DNA of 64,000 nt from an uncultured Duncaniella sp. (GTDB lineage Bacteria > Bacteroidota > Bacteroidia > Bacteroidales > Muribaculaceae), in contig CAJTMH010000002.1 in assembly GCA_910577255.1 (NCBI GenBank), positions 124,001-188,000 on the forward strand, given 5' to 3'. The notes beneath the pieces are model-generated. The model saw nothing but the letters and a program-made list of their open reading frames with translations, had not been told where the DNA came from and made no database searches. The translations under genes were made by a program, and so were the position numbers. This document shows, in pieces, positions 8,670 through 16,539 of this stretch; positions within the stretch are counted from its first letter, which is position 1; every line of letters begins with the position of its first letter.

Positions 8670-9182
8670 ATGGATATCTGGGACAAAGAAACTCGCTCAA
8701 AATGCATGGCCCGCATACGAGGCAAGGACACAAAGCCCGAGCTCATCGTAAGGCGATATTTACATTCGCGCGGCTACCGGTATCGCAAAAACGTGCGACG
8801 GCTGCCGGGCACGCCTGACATCGTGTTGCGCAAATACGGAGTGGTTATCTTCGTGCACGGATGCTTCTGGCACGGCCACGAAAGCCACTTCAGGCTACCG
8901 CAGTCCAACCGCGGCTTCTGGGAGGACAAGATCACCCGCAACCGGGAGCGCGACCGCAAAAACAACGAGCGTCTTCGCGCCATGGGGTGGAGCGTCATCA
9001 CCGTATGGGAATGCCAGCTTGCGCCTGCCGTAAGAAGCCGAACACTCAGCAAGATAGAGGAACTCATCAATGCACAATACCTGCATCGCCTCCAACCTCA
9101 GCGCCACGTAGAAGCCATACCTTACATTTCCGACTCTCCCGCCCCTTTCGCCGCCGAGCAGCAGGCCGAATACGGAAAATGA
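8670..9182 (+). CDS. vsr: Very short patch repair (Vsr) mismatch endonuclease
   Basis: 170 residues, with the Vsr fold through about residue 140. Vsr nicks next to T:G mismatches that arise when 5-methylcytosine deaminates. The catalytic pattern is clear: TPDIV with Asp50, then FVHGCFWHGH with His63 and His68, equivalent to E. coli Asp51, His64 and His69. Zinc ligands Cys65, His70 and Cys115 (in VWEC) are present, but the fourth ligand position, Cys73 in E. coli, is Ser72 here with a His beside it. No cytosine methyltransferase lies next to it, which is unusual. It stands alone between the ribosomal operon and metG. Confidence 0.9.
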   Translation: MDIWDKETRSKCMARIRGKDTKPELIVRRYLHSRGYRYRKNVRRLPGTPDIVLRKYGVVIFVHGCFWHGHESHFRLPQSNRGFWEDKITRNRERDRKNNERLRAMGWSVITVWECQLAPAVRSRTLSKIEELINAQYLHRLQPQRHVEAIPYISDSPAPFAAEQQAEYGK

Positions 9183-9258
9183 CACCGATTCCCCTCATCC
9201 ACGCGGGCAATTTATCTGATTTTTCTTAATTTATTGTGTATAATTCATCGGGATACAC

Positions 9259-9266
9259 TAATTTTG
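9259..9266 (+). promoter_or_regulatory. -7 box for metG
   Basis: TAATTTTG followed by C, 49 bases before the metG start. A TTG lies about 22 bases upstream, slightly far for the -33 element. Its position supports the metG start at 9315 rather than the in-frame ATG-like position upstream at 9234. Confidence 0.55.
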
Positions 9267-9314
9267 CACTTCAATTCACAACGTATAAATTTATCCCATA
9301 ACCTATTCATATCA

Positions 9315-11357
9315 ATGGAAAAGACTTTCAAGCGAACTCTTATAACCACTGCCCTGCCCTATGCCAATGGTCCGGTCCACATCGGCCATCTTGCCGGGGT
9401 CTACGTACCGGCCGACATATATGCCCGCTTCCTGCGCCTGCGCGGCGAAGACGTGGTGATGGTGGGTGGCAGCGATGAGCACGGTGTGCCCATCACCCTC
9501 CGCGCACGCAAAGAGGGTATCACTCCCCAGGAAGTAGTGGACCGCTACCACAAAATCATCAAGGACTCGCTTGAAGAGCTCGGAGTGAGCTTTGACATAT
9601 ACTCACGTACCACCTCCGAACTCCATCACAAGACAGCTTCCGAATTCTTCCGTCACCTTTACGACAAGGGTGAATTCACTGTCCAGACAGCCCTTCAGCC
9701 ATACGACGAAAAGACCCAGGAATTCCTTGCCGACCGCTACGTGACCGGCACATGCCCACGCTGCGGCAATGAAAACGCCTACGGCGACCAGTGTGAGGCC
9801 TGCGGCTCGTCGCTGAACGTCACCGACCTTATCAATCCGCGCTCGGCTCTCACCGGCGAACCGGTGAAAATGCGCGAAACTACCCACTGGTATCTGCCTC
9901 TCGACAAATGGGAGGAAAAACTCCGCCACTGGATACTCGACGGCCACAAAGAGTGGAAGACCAACGTATATGGCCAGTGTAAATCCTGGCTCGACGCCGG
10001 GCTGCAGCCACGCGCCGTCAGCCGCGACCTGAAATGGGGCGTTCCGGTGCCTGTCGAAGGTGCTGAAGGCAAAGTGCTTTACGTATGGTTTGACGCGCCC
10101 ATCGGCTATATCTCAAACACCAAGGAACTCCTTCCTGACACATGGGAACGCTACTGGAAAGACCCTGAGACAAAAATCATAAACTTCATAGGCAAGGACA
10201 ACATCGTGTTCCACTGCATCGTCTTCCCTGCGATGCTGATGGCTTACGGTGACAACTTCCAACTTCCCGAGAACGTGCCTGCCAACGAGTTCCTCAACCT
10301 CGAAGGTGACAAGATTTCCACCTCACGCAACTGGGCTGTGTGGCTCCACGAATACCTCAAAGACTTCCCCGGCAAGCAGGATGTGCTCCGATATGTGCTT
10401 ACAGCCAATGCGCCTGAGACCAAGGACAACGACTTCACCTGGTCAGACTTCCAGGCCCGCAACAACAACGAGCTCGTGGCCATCCTCGGCAACTTTGTAA
10501 ACCGCGCCATCGTCCTCACACACAAATACTTTGGAGGTGTGGTACCCGCCACGACCGAGGCAGCCGACGTAGACCGACTCCTCTGGGAAGAAATCGACCG
10601 CCTGAAAAAAGCCGAAGAGGAAGCAATAGCGACCTTCCACTTCCGCGAAGCGCTCAAAATAGCCATGGACATGGCCAGAGCAGGCAATAAATATCTGCAG
10701 GAGACCGAACCCTGGAAACTCGCCAAGACCGACATGGCTCGTACGGCCACCGTCCTCAACAACGCCCTTCAGGTATGCGCAAACCTCGCAGTAGCCTTCG
10801 AGCCCTTCCTTCCCTTCACCAGCGCCAAGCTCGTGAAAATGCTCGGCGGGGAAAAACTCACATGGGACATGCTCGGTTGCGCCGACCTCATCCCTGCCGG
10901 GAGCAAAATAGCCGAGGCAGAGCTCCTGTTCGACAAAATCGAGGATGACCAGATTGAAGCTCAGCTCAAACGCCTCGCCGACACGAAGAAAGCCAACGAA
11001 ATTGCAGCCTGGAAGGCAGCTCCTCAGGCCGAAGATGTGGACTTTGACACATTCGTCAAGAGCGACTTGCGCGTCGGCACAGTGCTTGAATGCGAGAAGG
11101 TTCCCAAGGCCGACAAGCTCCTCCGCTTCCTTATTGACGACGGACTGGAGAAGCGCACCATCGTGTCAGGCATTGCCAAATATTACAAGCCGGAGGAGCT
11201 TGTGGGTAAACAAGTTTGCTTTATCGCCAACTTGCCCCCGCGTAAGCTCAAAGGCATCGTGTCACAGGGCATGATCTTGTCGGCAGAGAATTCCGACGGT
11301 TCCATAGTGCTCCTCACACCCTCCGCACCTGTTGCGCCCGGTGCCAAAATCGGCTAA
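9315..11357 (+). CDS. metG: Methionyl-tRNA synthetase
   Basis: 680 residues from the ATG at 9315 (MEKTFKRTLITTALPYANGP). The frame is open from 9234, but that start lies upstream of the likely promoter. Class I synthetase features: HIGH motif His22-His25 (VHIGHLAG), a zinc knuckle CPRCG...CEACG near residues 145-160, and KISTSR near residue 340 as the KMSKS-type loop. Residues from about 570 to the end form the EMAPII/Trbp111-like tRNA-binding domain (FVKSDLRVGTV), common in long bacterial MetRS. It charges initiator and elongator tRNA-Met. Confidence 0.97.
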   Translation: MEKTFKRTLITTALPYANGPVHIGHLAGVYVPADIYARFLRLRGEDVVMVGGSDEHGVPITLRARKEGITPQEVVDRYHKIIKDSLEELGVSFDIYSRTTSELHHKTASEFFRHLYDKGEFTVQTALQPYDEKTQEFLADRYVTGTCPRCGNENAYGDQCEACGSSLNVTDLINPRSALTGEPVKMRETTHWYLPLDKWEEKLRHWILDGHKEWKTNVYGQCKSWLDAGLQPRAVSRDLKWGVPVPVEGAEGKVLYVWFDAPIGYISNTKELLPDTWERYWKDPETKIINFIGKDNIVFHCIVFPAMLMAYGDNFQLPENVPANEFLNLEGDKISTSRNWAVWLHEYLKDFPGKQDVLRYVLTANAPETKDNDFTWSDFQARNNNELVAILGNFVNRAIVLTHKYFGGVVPATTEAADVDRLLWEEIDRLKKAEEEAIATFHFREALKIAMDMARAGNKYLQETEPWKLAKTDMARTATVLNNALQVCANLAVAFEPFLPFTSAKLVKMLGGEKLTWDMLGCADLIPAGSKIAEAELLFDKIEDDQIEAQLKRLADTKKANEIAAWKAAPQAEDVDFDTFVKSDLRVGTVLECEKVPKADKLLRFLIDDGLEKRTIVSGIAKYYKPEELVGKQVCFIANLPPRKLKGIVSQGMILSAENSDGSIVLLTPSAPVAPGAKIG

Positions 11358-11440
11358 GCCAACTCACTCCTCTCTCCTTATTTCATCATCCTCTCTCCCC
11401 TCCCCTCACACTGTTAACCTTACTTTCCATCACATTTCCC

Positions 11441-12478
11441 ATGTCTGACACCCGAAAGCCACGTATTTTGATTATTTATACCGGTGGCACAATCGGCATG
11501 ATAGAGAATCCCGACACAAAAGCATTACAACCGTTTGACTTCTCTCATCTTATCGACAATGTCCCGAAAATCAAAAAGCTCGCCTATCACATTGATAACA
11601 TCCAGTTCACCCCTATCGATTCAAGCGACATGGGGCCTGAAGGCTGGAAAGAAATAGCGTGTGCCATAGCCAACAACTATCGCGACTACGACGGTTTCGT
11701 TGTGCTCCACGGCACCGACACGATGGCCTACACCGCCTCTGCCCTCTCCTTTATGCTCGGCAACCTCCACAAACCGGTCATTATCACCGGTTCGCAGCTC
11801 CCTATCGGCGAGGTCAGGACCGACGGCGAGGAAAACCTCATCACCGCCCTGCAGATCGCAGCGGCCACAACATTCAACGGCGATCCAATGGTGCAGGAGG
11901 TAGCCATCCTCTTTGAAAACTATCTATGGCGAGGCAACCGCTCCACCAAGATGAGTGCCGACAACTTCAACGCGTTCAAGAGCAATAACTATCCCGAACT
12001 CGCCAAAATCGGCCTCGGCATCCATTTTGCAGAGAAGGCATTATGGCGTCCGAAAGAAAAAAAACCACTACAGGTCAACACGAAGATGGACTCAGGGGTT
12101 ATGTTTCTTGATCTCCACCCGGGCATGACCCAATCAACCCTCCACCATCAACTCACCACCCCAGGCATCAACGGCATCGTCATGCGCACCTATGGCGCAG
12201 GGAATGCCCCTACCACGCGATGGTTCATCGAGGAAATAGCGCAAGCTATATCACGTGGCATTGTCATTGTCAATGTAACACAATGTGTCAACGGCGGCGT
12301 GCATTCCCGCAGATACGTATCAGGTGACATACTTACCAACTGCGGTGTCATCTCAGGCCATGACATGACTTCTGAAGCAGCAATCACAAAGCTGATGTAC
12401 CTTTTCGGCTTAGGCCTCACGCCTTCGGCCGTTCGCACACGTTTCGCCACAGACCTCTGCGGCGAAGTAACTCTTTAA
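11441..12478 (+). CDS. ansA: Type I (cytoplasmic) L-asparaginase
   Basis: 345 residues with no signal peptide, consistent with the cytosolic type I enzyme that hydrolyses asparagine to aspartate and ammonia. The two catalytic motifs are visible: YTGGTIGM with Thr17, and LHGTDTMAYTAS near residue 90. The C-terminal region has TQCVNGGV, typical of the family. It lies 83 bases after metG on the same strand, with no clear promoter between, so cotranscription is possible. Two hairpins follow it. Confidence 0.95.
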   Translation: MSDTRKPRILIIYTGGTIGMIENPDTKALQPFDFSHLIDNVPKIKKLAYHIDNIQFTPIDSSDMGPEGWKEIACAIANNYRDYDGFVVLHGTDTMAYTASALSFMLGNLHKPVIITGSQLPIGEVRTDGEENLITALQIAAATTFNGDPMVQEVAILFENYLWRGNRSTKMSADNFNAFKSNNYPELAKIGLGIHFAEKALWRPKEKKPLQVNTKMDSGVMFLDLHPGMTQSTLHHQLTTPGINGIVMRTYGAGNAPTTRWFIEEIAQAISRGIVIVNVTQCVNGGVHSRRYVSGDILTNCGVISGHDMTSEAAITKLMYLFGLGLTPSAVRTRFATDLCGEVTL

Positions 12479-12505
12479 GACACATCACCGCAACCCTACA
12501 GAAAG

Positions 12506-12554
12506 GTGTGACATTGTCCATGACGCAAATATCGCCGGACAATGTCACACTTTT
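12506..12554 (+). terminator. Hairpin with T-run after ansA
   Basis: A perfect 14-bp inverted repeat (GTGTGACATTGTCC / GGACAATGTCACAC, 12506-12519 and 12537-12550) with a 17-base loop is followed directly by TTTTCTTCT. It is 28 bases after the ansA stop and reads as a rho-independent terminator for the plus strand. Confidence 0.75.
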
Positions 12555-12613
12555 CTTCTATTAATATCACTTTTCCCTACACCACATCACTCATTAACAG
12601 CAGAAATCTGGCA

Positions 12614-12644
12614 CAAAAAAATCGGCACGATGGCCGATTTTTTA
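12614..12644. terminator. Bidirectional terminator between ansA and cysK
   Basis: ATCGGC/GCCGAT with flanking A-run on the left and T-run on the right (AAAAAAATCGGC ... GCCGATTTTTT). Read either way it gives a stem followed by U residues, so it can stop ansA from the left and cysK from the right. A further small stem (CATGCC-TTC-GGCATG) lies between it and the cysK stop. Confidence 0.8.
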
Positions 12645-12674
12645 TTAGAAGCATGCCTTCGGCATGTCAAGAGC

Positions 12675-13607
12675 TTATGACTCAAACAGCGGAGTGGAAA
12701 GATAGCGTTCACCTGTATCGGGAAGCAACACTACTATGTGTTTACCCGAATTACCGGCATCTTTAGCTATCACAGATGCGACATGGAGAGCCGCACCTGA
12801 AGATATTCCCACCAACACACCCTCGGTGGCGGCCAAAAGTCGTGAAGCGACAAATGCCTCTTCGGTGGTAACAGTCATCACTTTATCCACCACATCCGAT
12901 GCATAGATTTCCGGTACAAACCCGGCGCCGATACCCTGAATCTTATGCGGACCGGCCGCGCCACCGTTGAACACCGGAGAGTCCTGAGGCTCAACTCCAA
13001 TAATCTTCACATCAGGATTATGTTCTTTAAGATAGCGCCCGACACCACTTATTGTGCCACCTGTGCCTATACCGGCCACAAAATAATCCACCTTACCTTC
13101 AAGAGCCTCCCATATCTCAGGACCTGTGGTGGCGTAATGCGCGGCGGGATTTGCCTTGTTGACAAACTGTCCGAGAATCACTGCGCCCGGTGTTTCCTCA
13201 CGAAGACGTTCAGCCTCTGCTATAGCACCTTTCATCCCCGCCGACCCTGGAGTGAGGACAATCTTTGCGCCAAGAGCCGCAAGCAACTTTCTGCGCTCTA
13301 TGCTCATGGTCTCAGGCATGGTTAGGACTACCTTGTAGCCACGAGCCGCACCCACCAAAGCCAACCCGACACCGGTGTTACCGCTGGTGGGTTCTATTAT
13401 AGTGCCGCCGGGCTTAAGCACTCCTTCAGCCTCGGCATTATTAATCATGTTGAGAGCCACGCGGTCCTTTACCGAACCGCCGGGATTAAAAAACTCCACC
13501 TTTGCATAAATGGTACCCAAGGCACCTACAGCTTTGTCATAACCGTTGAGGCGGAGCAACGGAGTGTTTCCGATAAGCTCCGTGACTGAGTCTGCAATTT
13601 TTCTCAT
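12675..13607 (-). CDS. cysK: Cysteine synthase (O-acetylserine sulfhydrylase)
   Basis: 310 residues, typical of CysK. The PLP-dependent enzyme makes cysteine from O-acetylserine and sulfide. Visible are FNPGGSVKDR with the PLP lysine near residue 44, EPTSGNTGVGLA (substrate loop), GIGTGGTISGVGRYLK (phosphate-binding loop) and a C-terminal LLPDTGERYLST. It ends at the bidirectional terminator. Upstream lies a 20-bp palindrome (13655-13674) that may be a regulatory site. Confidence 0.96.
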   Translation of the reverse strand: MRKIADSVTELIGNTPLLRLNGYDKAVGALGTIYAKVEFFNPGGSVKDRVALNMINNAEAEGVLKPGGTIIEPTSGNTGVGLALVGAARGYKVVLTMPETMSIERRKLLAALGAKIVLTPGSAGMKGAIAEAERLREETPGAVILGQFVNKANPAAHYATTGPEIWEALEGKVDYFVAGIGTGGTISGVGRYLKEHNPDVKIIGVEPQDSPVFNGGAAGPHKIQGIGAGFVPEIYASDVVDKVMTVTTEEAFVASRLLAATEGVLVGISSGAALHVASVIAKDAGNSGKHIVVLLPDTGERYLSTPLFES

Positions 13608-13654
13608 AATTCAGTTTTAAATTGAAACGTTAGTACTTTGAAATTTATAAATAC

Positions 13655-13674
13655 CGTATCATCTAAATGATACG
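13655..13674. promoter_or_regulatory. 20-bp palindrome between radC and cysK
   Basis: CGTATCAT-CTAA-ATGATACG is a perfect 8-bp inverted repeat with a 4-base centre, about 50 bases upstream of cysK. There is no T-run right after it on either strand, so an operator is as likely as a weak terminator for the radC operon. No clear TAnnTTTG box is visible for cysK. Confidence 0.4.
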
Positions 13675-13693
13675 TCACTGACAGTATAAAAGT

Positions 13694-14401
13694 TCATAAT
13701 CTCCCCTCATCATTATAGGAATAAAGTTTGTTACGCGCCACTATCACATGGTCGAGCACACGCATTCCAAGAATCTTGGCCCCCTCTTTAATCTGAGCCG
13801 TCAGCCTGTCATCCTCCGGACTCGGACGGTGATTGCCCGAAGGATGGTTATGAACAAGTATCAGCCCTTCAGCCAGACAGTCTATAGCTCTTTTCAGCAA
13901 AAGTTTCACATCGACCACAGTAGCTGCCGTACCCCCCTGCGATATGCAGCGCTTATACATCACCTGATTGCTGCGTGAAAGCATCAGGACCCAAAATTCC
14001 TCATACTCCAATTGTTCAAGCAGAGGTCTCATGATCTGCCCGACATCATCACTCGAACGTATCACCGGGCGCTCGTCATTCCCGCTCTGCTCGCGGTTGC
14101 GGCGACCGAGTTCAAAAGCGGCGGCGAGGCTTACGGCCTTGGCTTGTCCCACACCCTTGTACTTGCTCATCAGCTCATTCATTGACAGCCTGGCGAGATT
14201 GTCAACCCTGTTGTCACAGTCACGCAATATCTTGCGTGCAAGGTCCACCACCGACATGCCGGGCAAACCACCTCCGAAAATGATGGCTATCAACTCGGCA
14301 TCGCTCAGCGTCCTGACCCCATGAGCGAGAGCTTTCTCACGAGGTTTTTCATCGCTACCCAGATCCTGGATACGTGTGGAGGAAAACGGATTTTCTGTCA
14401 T
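13694..14401 (-). CDS. radC: RadC family JAB-domain protein
   Basis: 235 residues. The N-terminal helix-hairpin-helix region (to about residue 100) contains KYKGVGQAKAVSL. The C-terminal JAB/MPN domain has the full JAMM metal motif His184-x-His186-x7-Ser194-x2-Asp197 (VHNHPSGNHRPSPEDD). The biochemical role of RadC is unsettled, and the old recombination-repair link is doubtful. It is the last gene of a five-gene operon, 4 bases after the glycosyltransferase. Confidence 0.93.
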   Translation of the reverse strand: MTENPFSSTRIQDLGSDEKPREKALAHGVRTLSDAELIAIIFGGGLPGMSVVDLARKILRDCDNRVDNLARLSMNELMSKYKGVGQAKAVSLAAAFELGRRNREQSGNDERPVIRSSDDVGQIMRPLLEQLEYEEFWVLMLSRSNQVMYKRCISQGGTAATVVDVKLLLKRAIDCLAEGLILVHNHPSGNHRPSPEDDRLTAQIKEGAKILGMRVLDHVIVARNKLYSYNDEGRL

Positions 14402-14405
14402 AAAG

Positions 14406-15407
14406 TCACTTCCCTTTCCTCATCATTACCTCTTCATTCACATCACGGCCGCGGCCAAGCACAATCTTCAGGAAAAACGCCTTGATAAAACCGCATCCGT
14501 AACCTGCTATCTGAATAACACTCGCCGGCACAGCCTTTAGGGCTATGGACAACGACTTCGTTGCCACGAGCGCCGAACAGAATATGGCCAATAGATACAC
14601 ACCCAGGGGGAGCAGCCACCAGGGAGAGCAGAATATACCGAGCAGAAGCAGAAGCACACCGATAATCACAGCTAAAGCCGGGAGTGCATGTACGAGCTTC
14701 AATGAGCCCGGATAGAGGAGCTTCAGTGTGATGCGCGACATGCCGAACACATAGACCTGCCGTAGGAATTTCTTGAAATCCACCCTCCTTTTATGATAGA
14801 CGAAGGCCGGGCGTATGAGCGAGATTTCAAAACCGGCGTTTCGGATACGGGTAGACATATCGATATCTTCGGAAAACATCTCTCTGAAACCTCCCACCTT
14901 GTCATACACCCGGCGGGAGAATCCCATATTAAATGTGCGGGGCACAAATTTCTCCAGGCTCACTTTTCCACCACGTATTCCACCGGTGGTCAGAAAAGAG
15001 GTCATGGAATAATTAATGGCCTTTTGAGTGTCCGAAAATGACTCATGGGCCGCATCGGGGCCGCCAAAACAATCTGTTGGAGCCGCATCCAAGGACTCGG
15101 TAAGGATCCTGAAATAGTCGGGCGGTATTACACAGTCACTGTCAAAGAATATGAAATAGTCGCCTCTGGCCCGCTCCATGCCATAGTTACGGGCTATGGA
15201 GCGTCCCTCATTCTCCTTGTAATAATACCGTGCATCGACCTCGGGAAACTCTTTAATGGCGGCTTCACATGGCAGTGTGGAACCATCCTCGACAAAGATG
15301 GCCTCAAAATTCTTTAACGACTGCCTCGAAAGGCTCTCCATGAGGTCACGGACCTCATCGATACGATTGTAGACCGGCACTATAACCGAAAAACGAGGAT
15401 TTTCCAT
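14406..15407 (-). CDS. GT2 family glycosyltransferase with C-terminal membrane segments
   Basis: 333 residues. The N-terminal GT-A domain opens with FSVIVPVYNRIDEVRDLMES, then FVEDGST and FFDSDCVIPP (DxD-type metal site near residue 92), and SEDIDMSTRIRNAGF (ED base motif near residue 186). Two or more hydrophobic segments follow at about residues 238-285 (ALAVIIGVLLLLLGIFCSPW and onward), so it is anchored in the inner membrane with the catalytic domain in the cytoplasm. The acceptor is unknown; a surface glycan or glycolipid is likely. It starts 1 base after nspC ends. Confidence 0.88.
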   Translation of the reverse strand: MENPRFSVIVPVYNRIDEVRDLMESLSRQSLKNFEAIFVEDGSTLPCEAAIKEFPEVDARYYYKENEGRSIARNYGMERARGDYFIFFDSDCVIPPDYFRILTESLDAAPTDCFGGPDAAHESFSDTQKAINYSMTSFLTTGGIRGGKVSLEKFVPRTFNMGFSRRVYDKVGGFREMFSEDIDMSTRIRNAGFEISLIRPAFVYHKRRVDFKKFLRQVYVFGMSRITLKLLYPGSLKLVHALPALAVIIGVLLLLLGIFCSPWWLLPLGVYLLAIFCSALVATKSLSIALKAVPASVIQIAGYGCGFIKAFFLKIVLGRGRDVNEEVMMRKGK

Positions 15408-15408
15408 A

Positions 15409-16539
15409 TCAGCTCATGCGATTTTTATAGTCCTGATAATCAAATTGCCGCAGATATTCACAGTCGCCATCCGAATTGCAGAGCACAATGGCAGGATGCT
15501 GTATGCCGTTGAACATGTTGGTCTTAACCGTGGTGTAGTGGTTCATATCCTCAAGTGTCAACCTATCGCCAGGTTCAAGGTCACGAGGGAAGGCCCAATC
15601 TCCCACATAGTCACCGCTGAGACACGAGTTACCGCCAAGGCGGTAGACCGGCAGCCCATCAGCCGGGGCCACACTTTCCGTTATGGCCGGCTTGTAAGGC
15701 ATCTCAAGGCAATCGGGCATGTGGCAAGCGAAAGATGCATCAATTATCGCTGTCTTTATCCCCTGGTTTTCAACCACGTCGAGCACTTCGGTGATAAGGT
15801 CGCCGGTTCGCCAAGTGAACGCACTGCCCGGCTCCATCACCACCTTAAGCCACGGATAGCGGGCACGGAAATCCTTAAGGATATATATCAGATGTTCCAC
15901 ATCGTAGCCCTCACGTGTCATCAGATGGCCGCCCCCGAAATTAACCCATTTCAACTGCTTGAAATAGCATCCGAACTGAGCTTCAAAAGCTTCGAGCACC
16001 TTGGCAAGATCATAGGAGGAGCTTTCGCAGAGAGCGTGGAAGTGGAGTCCTTCTATTCCCTCAGGAAGATTGCCTCCAAGCTGCTCGGCAGTCACGCCAA
16101 AACGAGAACCCGGCAAAGCGGGATTGTATATTTCAGTATCAATCACCGAACATTGGGGGTTGACCCTCAATCCGGGAGACACGCCTGCTGCAATGGCCTT
16201 GGCTCCATATTTTCCCCACTGGTGCAGTGAGTTGAAAGTGAGATGCGAAGCCCGGGCAAGAAACTCATCAATCGTCATATCGGTGTAAACCGGACAATAC
16301 ACGTGAGCCTCGCCGCCAAGCTCCTCATTACCGAGTTTAAGCTCATTGAGCGAACTGGCGGTGAAATCCCGGTTATATTCCCTTACTATCGGAAATGTGC
16401 GCCACAAGGCATTGGCCTTGAACGCCATGATGATGTTGACTCCGGCCTCTTTCTCCACCCGGTTTATGAGTGAGAGATTACGTCTCAGCCGGTCCTCGTA
16501 CACTATATAGAAAGGTGTGGGAATATCTTGAATTTTCAT
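15409..16539 (-). CDS. nspC: Carboxynorspermidine decarboxylase
   Basis: 376 residues, a fold-type III PLP decarboxylase (alanine racemase-like barrel). It makes spermidine or norspermidine from the carboxylated precursor in the alternative polyamine route used by Bacteroidetes. Seen are MAFKANALWRTF with the PLP lysine at residue 41, LHFHALCESSSYDL (active-site loop), NFGGGHLMTREGYD and EPGSAF. The partner carboxynorspermidine dehydrogenase gene is not in the window. It overlaps the end of the uvrD-type gene by 4 bases. Confidence 0.93.
   Translation of the reverse strand: MKIQDIPTPFYIVYEDRLRRNLSLINRVEKEAGVNIIMAFKANALWRTFPIVREYNRDFTASSLNELKLGNEELGGEAHVYCPVYTDMTIDEFLARASHLTFNSLHQWGKYGAKAIAAGVSPGLRVNPQCSVIDTEIYNPALPGSRFGVTAEQLGGNLPEGIEGLHFHALCESSSYDLAKVLEAFEAQFGCYFKQLKWVNFGGGHLMTREGYDVEHLIYILKDFRARYPWLKVVMEPGSAFTWRTGDLITEVLDVVENQGIKTAIIDASFACHMPDCLEMPYKPAITESVAPADGLPVYRLGGNSCLSGDYVGDWAFPRDLEPGDRLTLEDMNHYTTVKTNMFNGIQHPAIVLCNSDGDCEYLRQFDYQDYKNRMS

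Noticed and set aside
8670..9182. vsr as part of a restriction-modification or defence island
   Set aside because: No methyltransferase, restriction enzyme or other defence gene flanks it; neighbours are the ribosomal operon and metG.
13694..14401. radC as a marker of a mobile or anti-restriction island
   Set aside because: It is embedded in a tight housekeeping operon; no integrase, transposase or phage gene nearby.
15445..16230. 261-codon plus-strand frame opposite nspC
   Set aside because: The NspC frame has intact catalytic motifs; the antisense frame has none.
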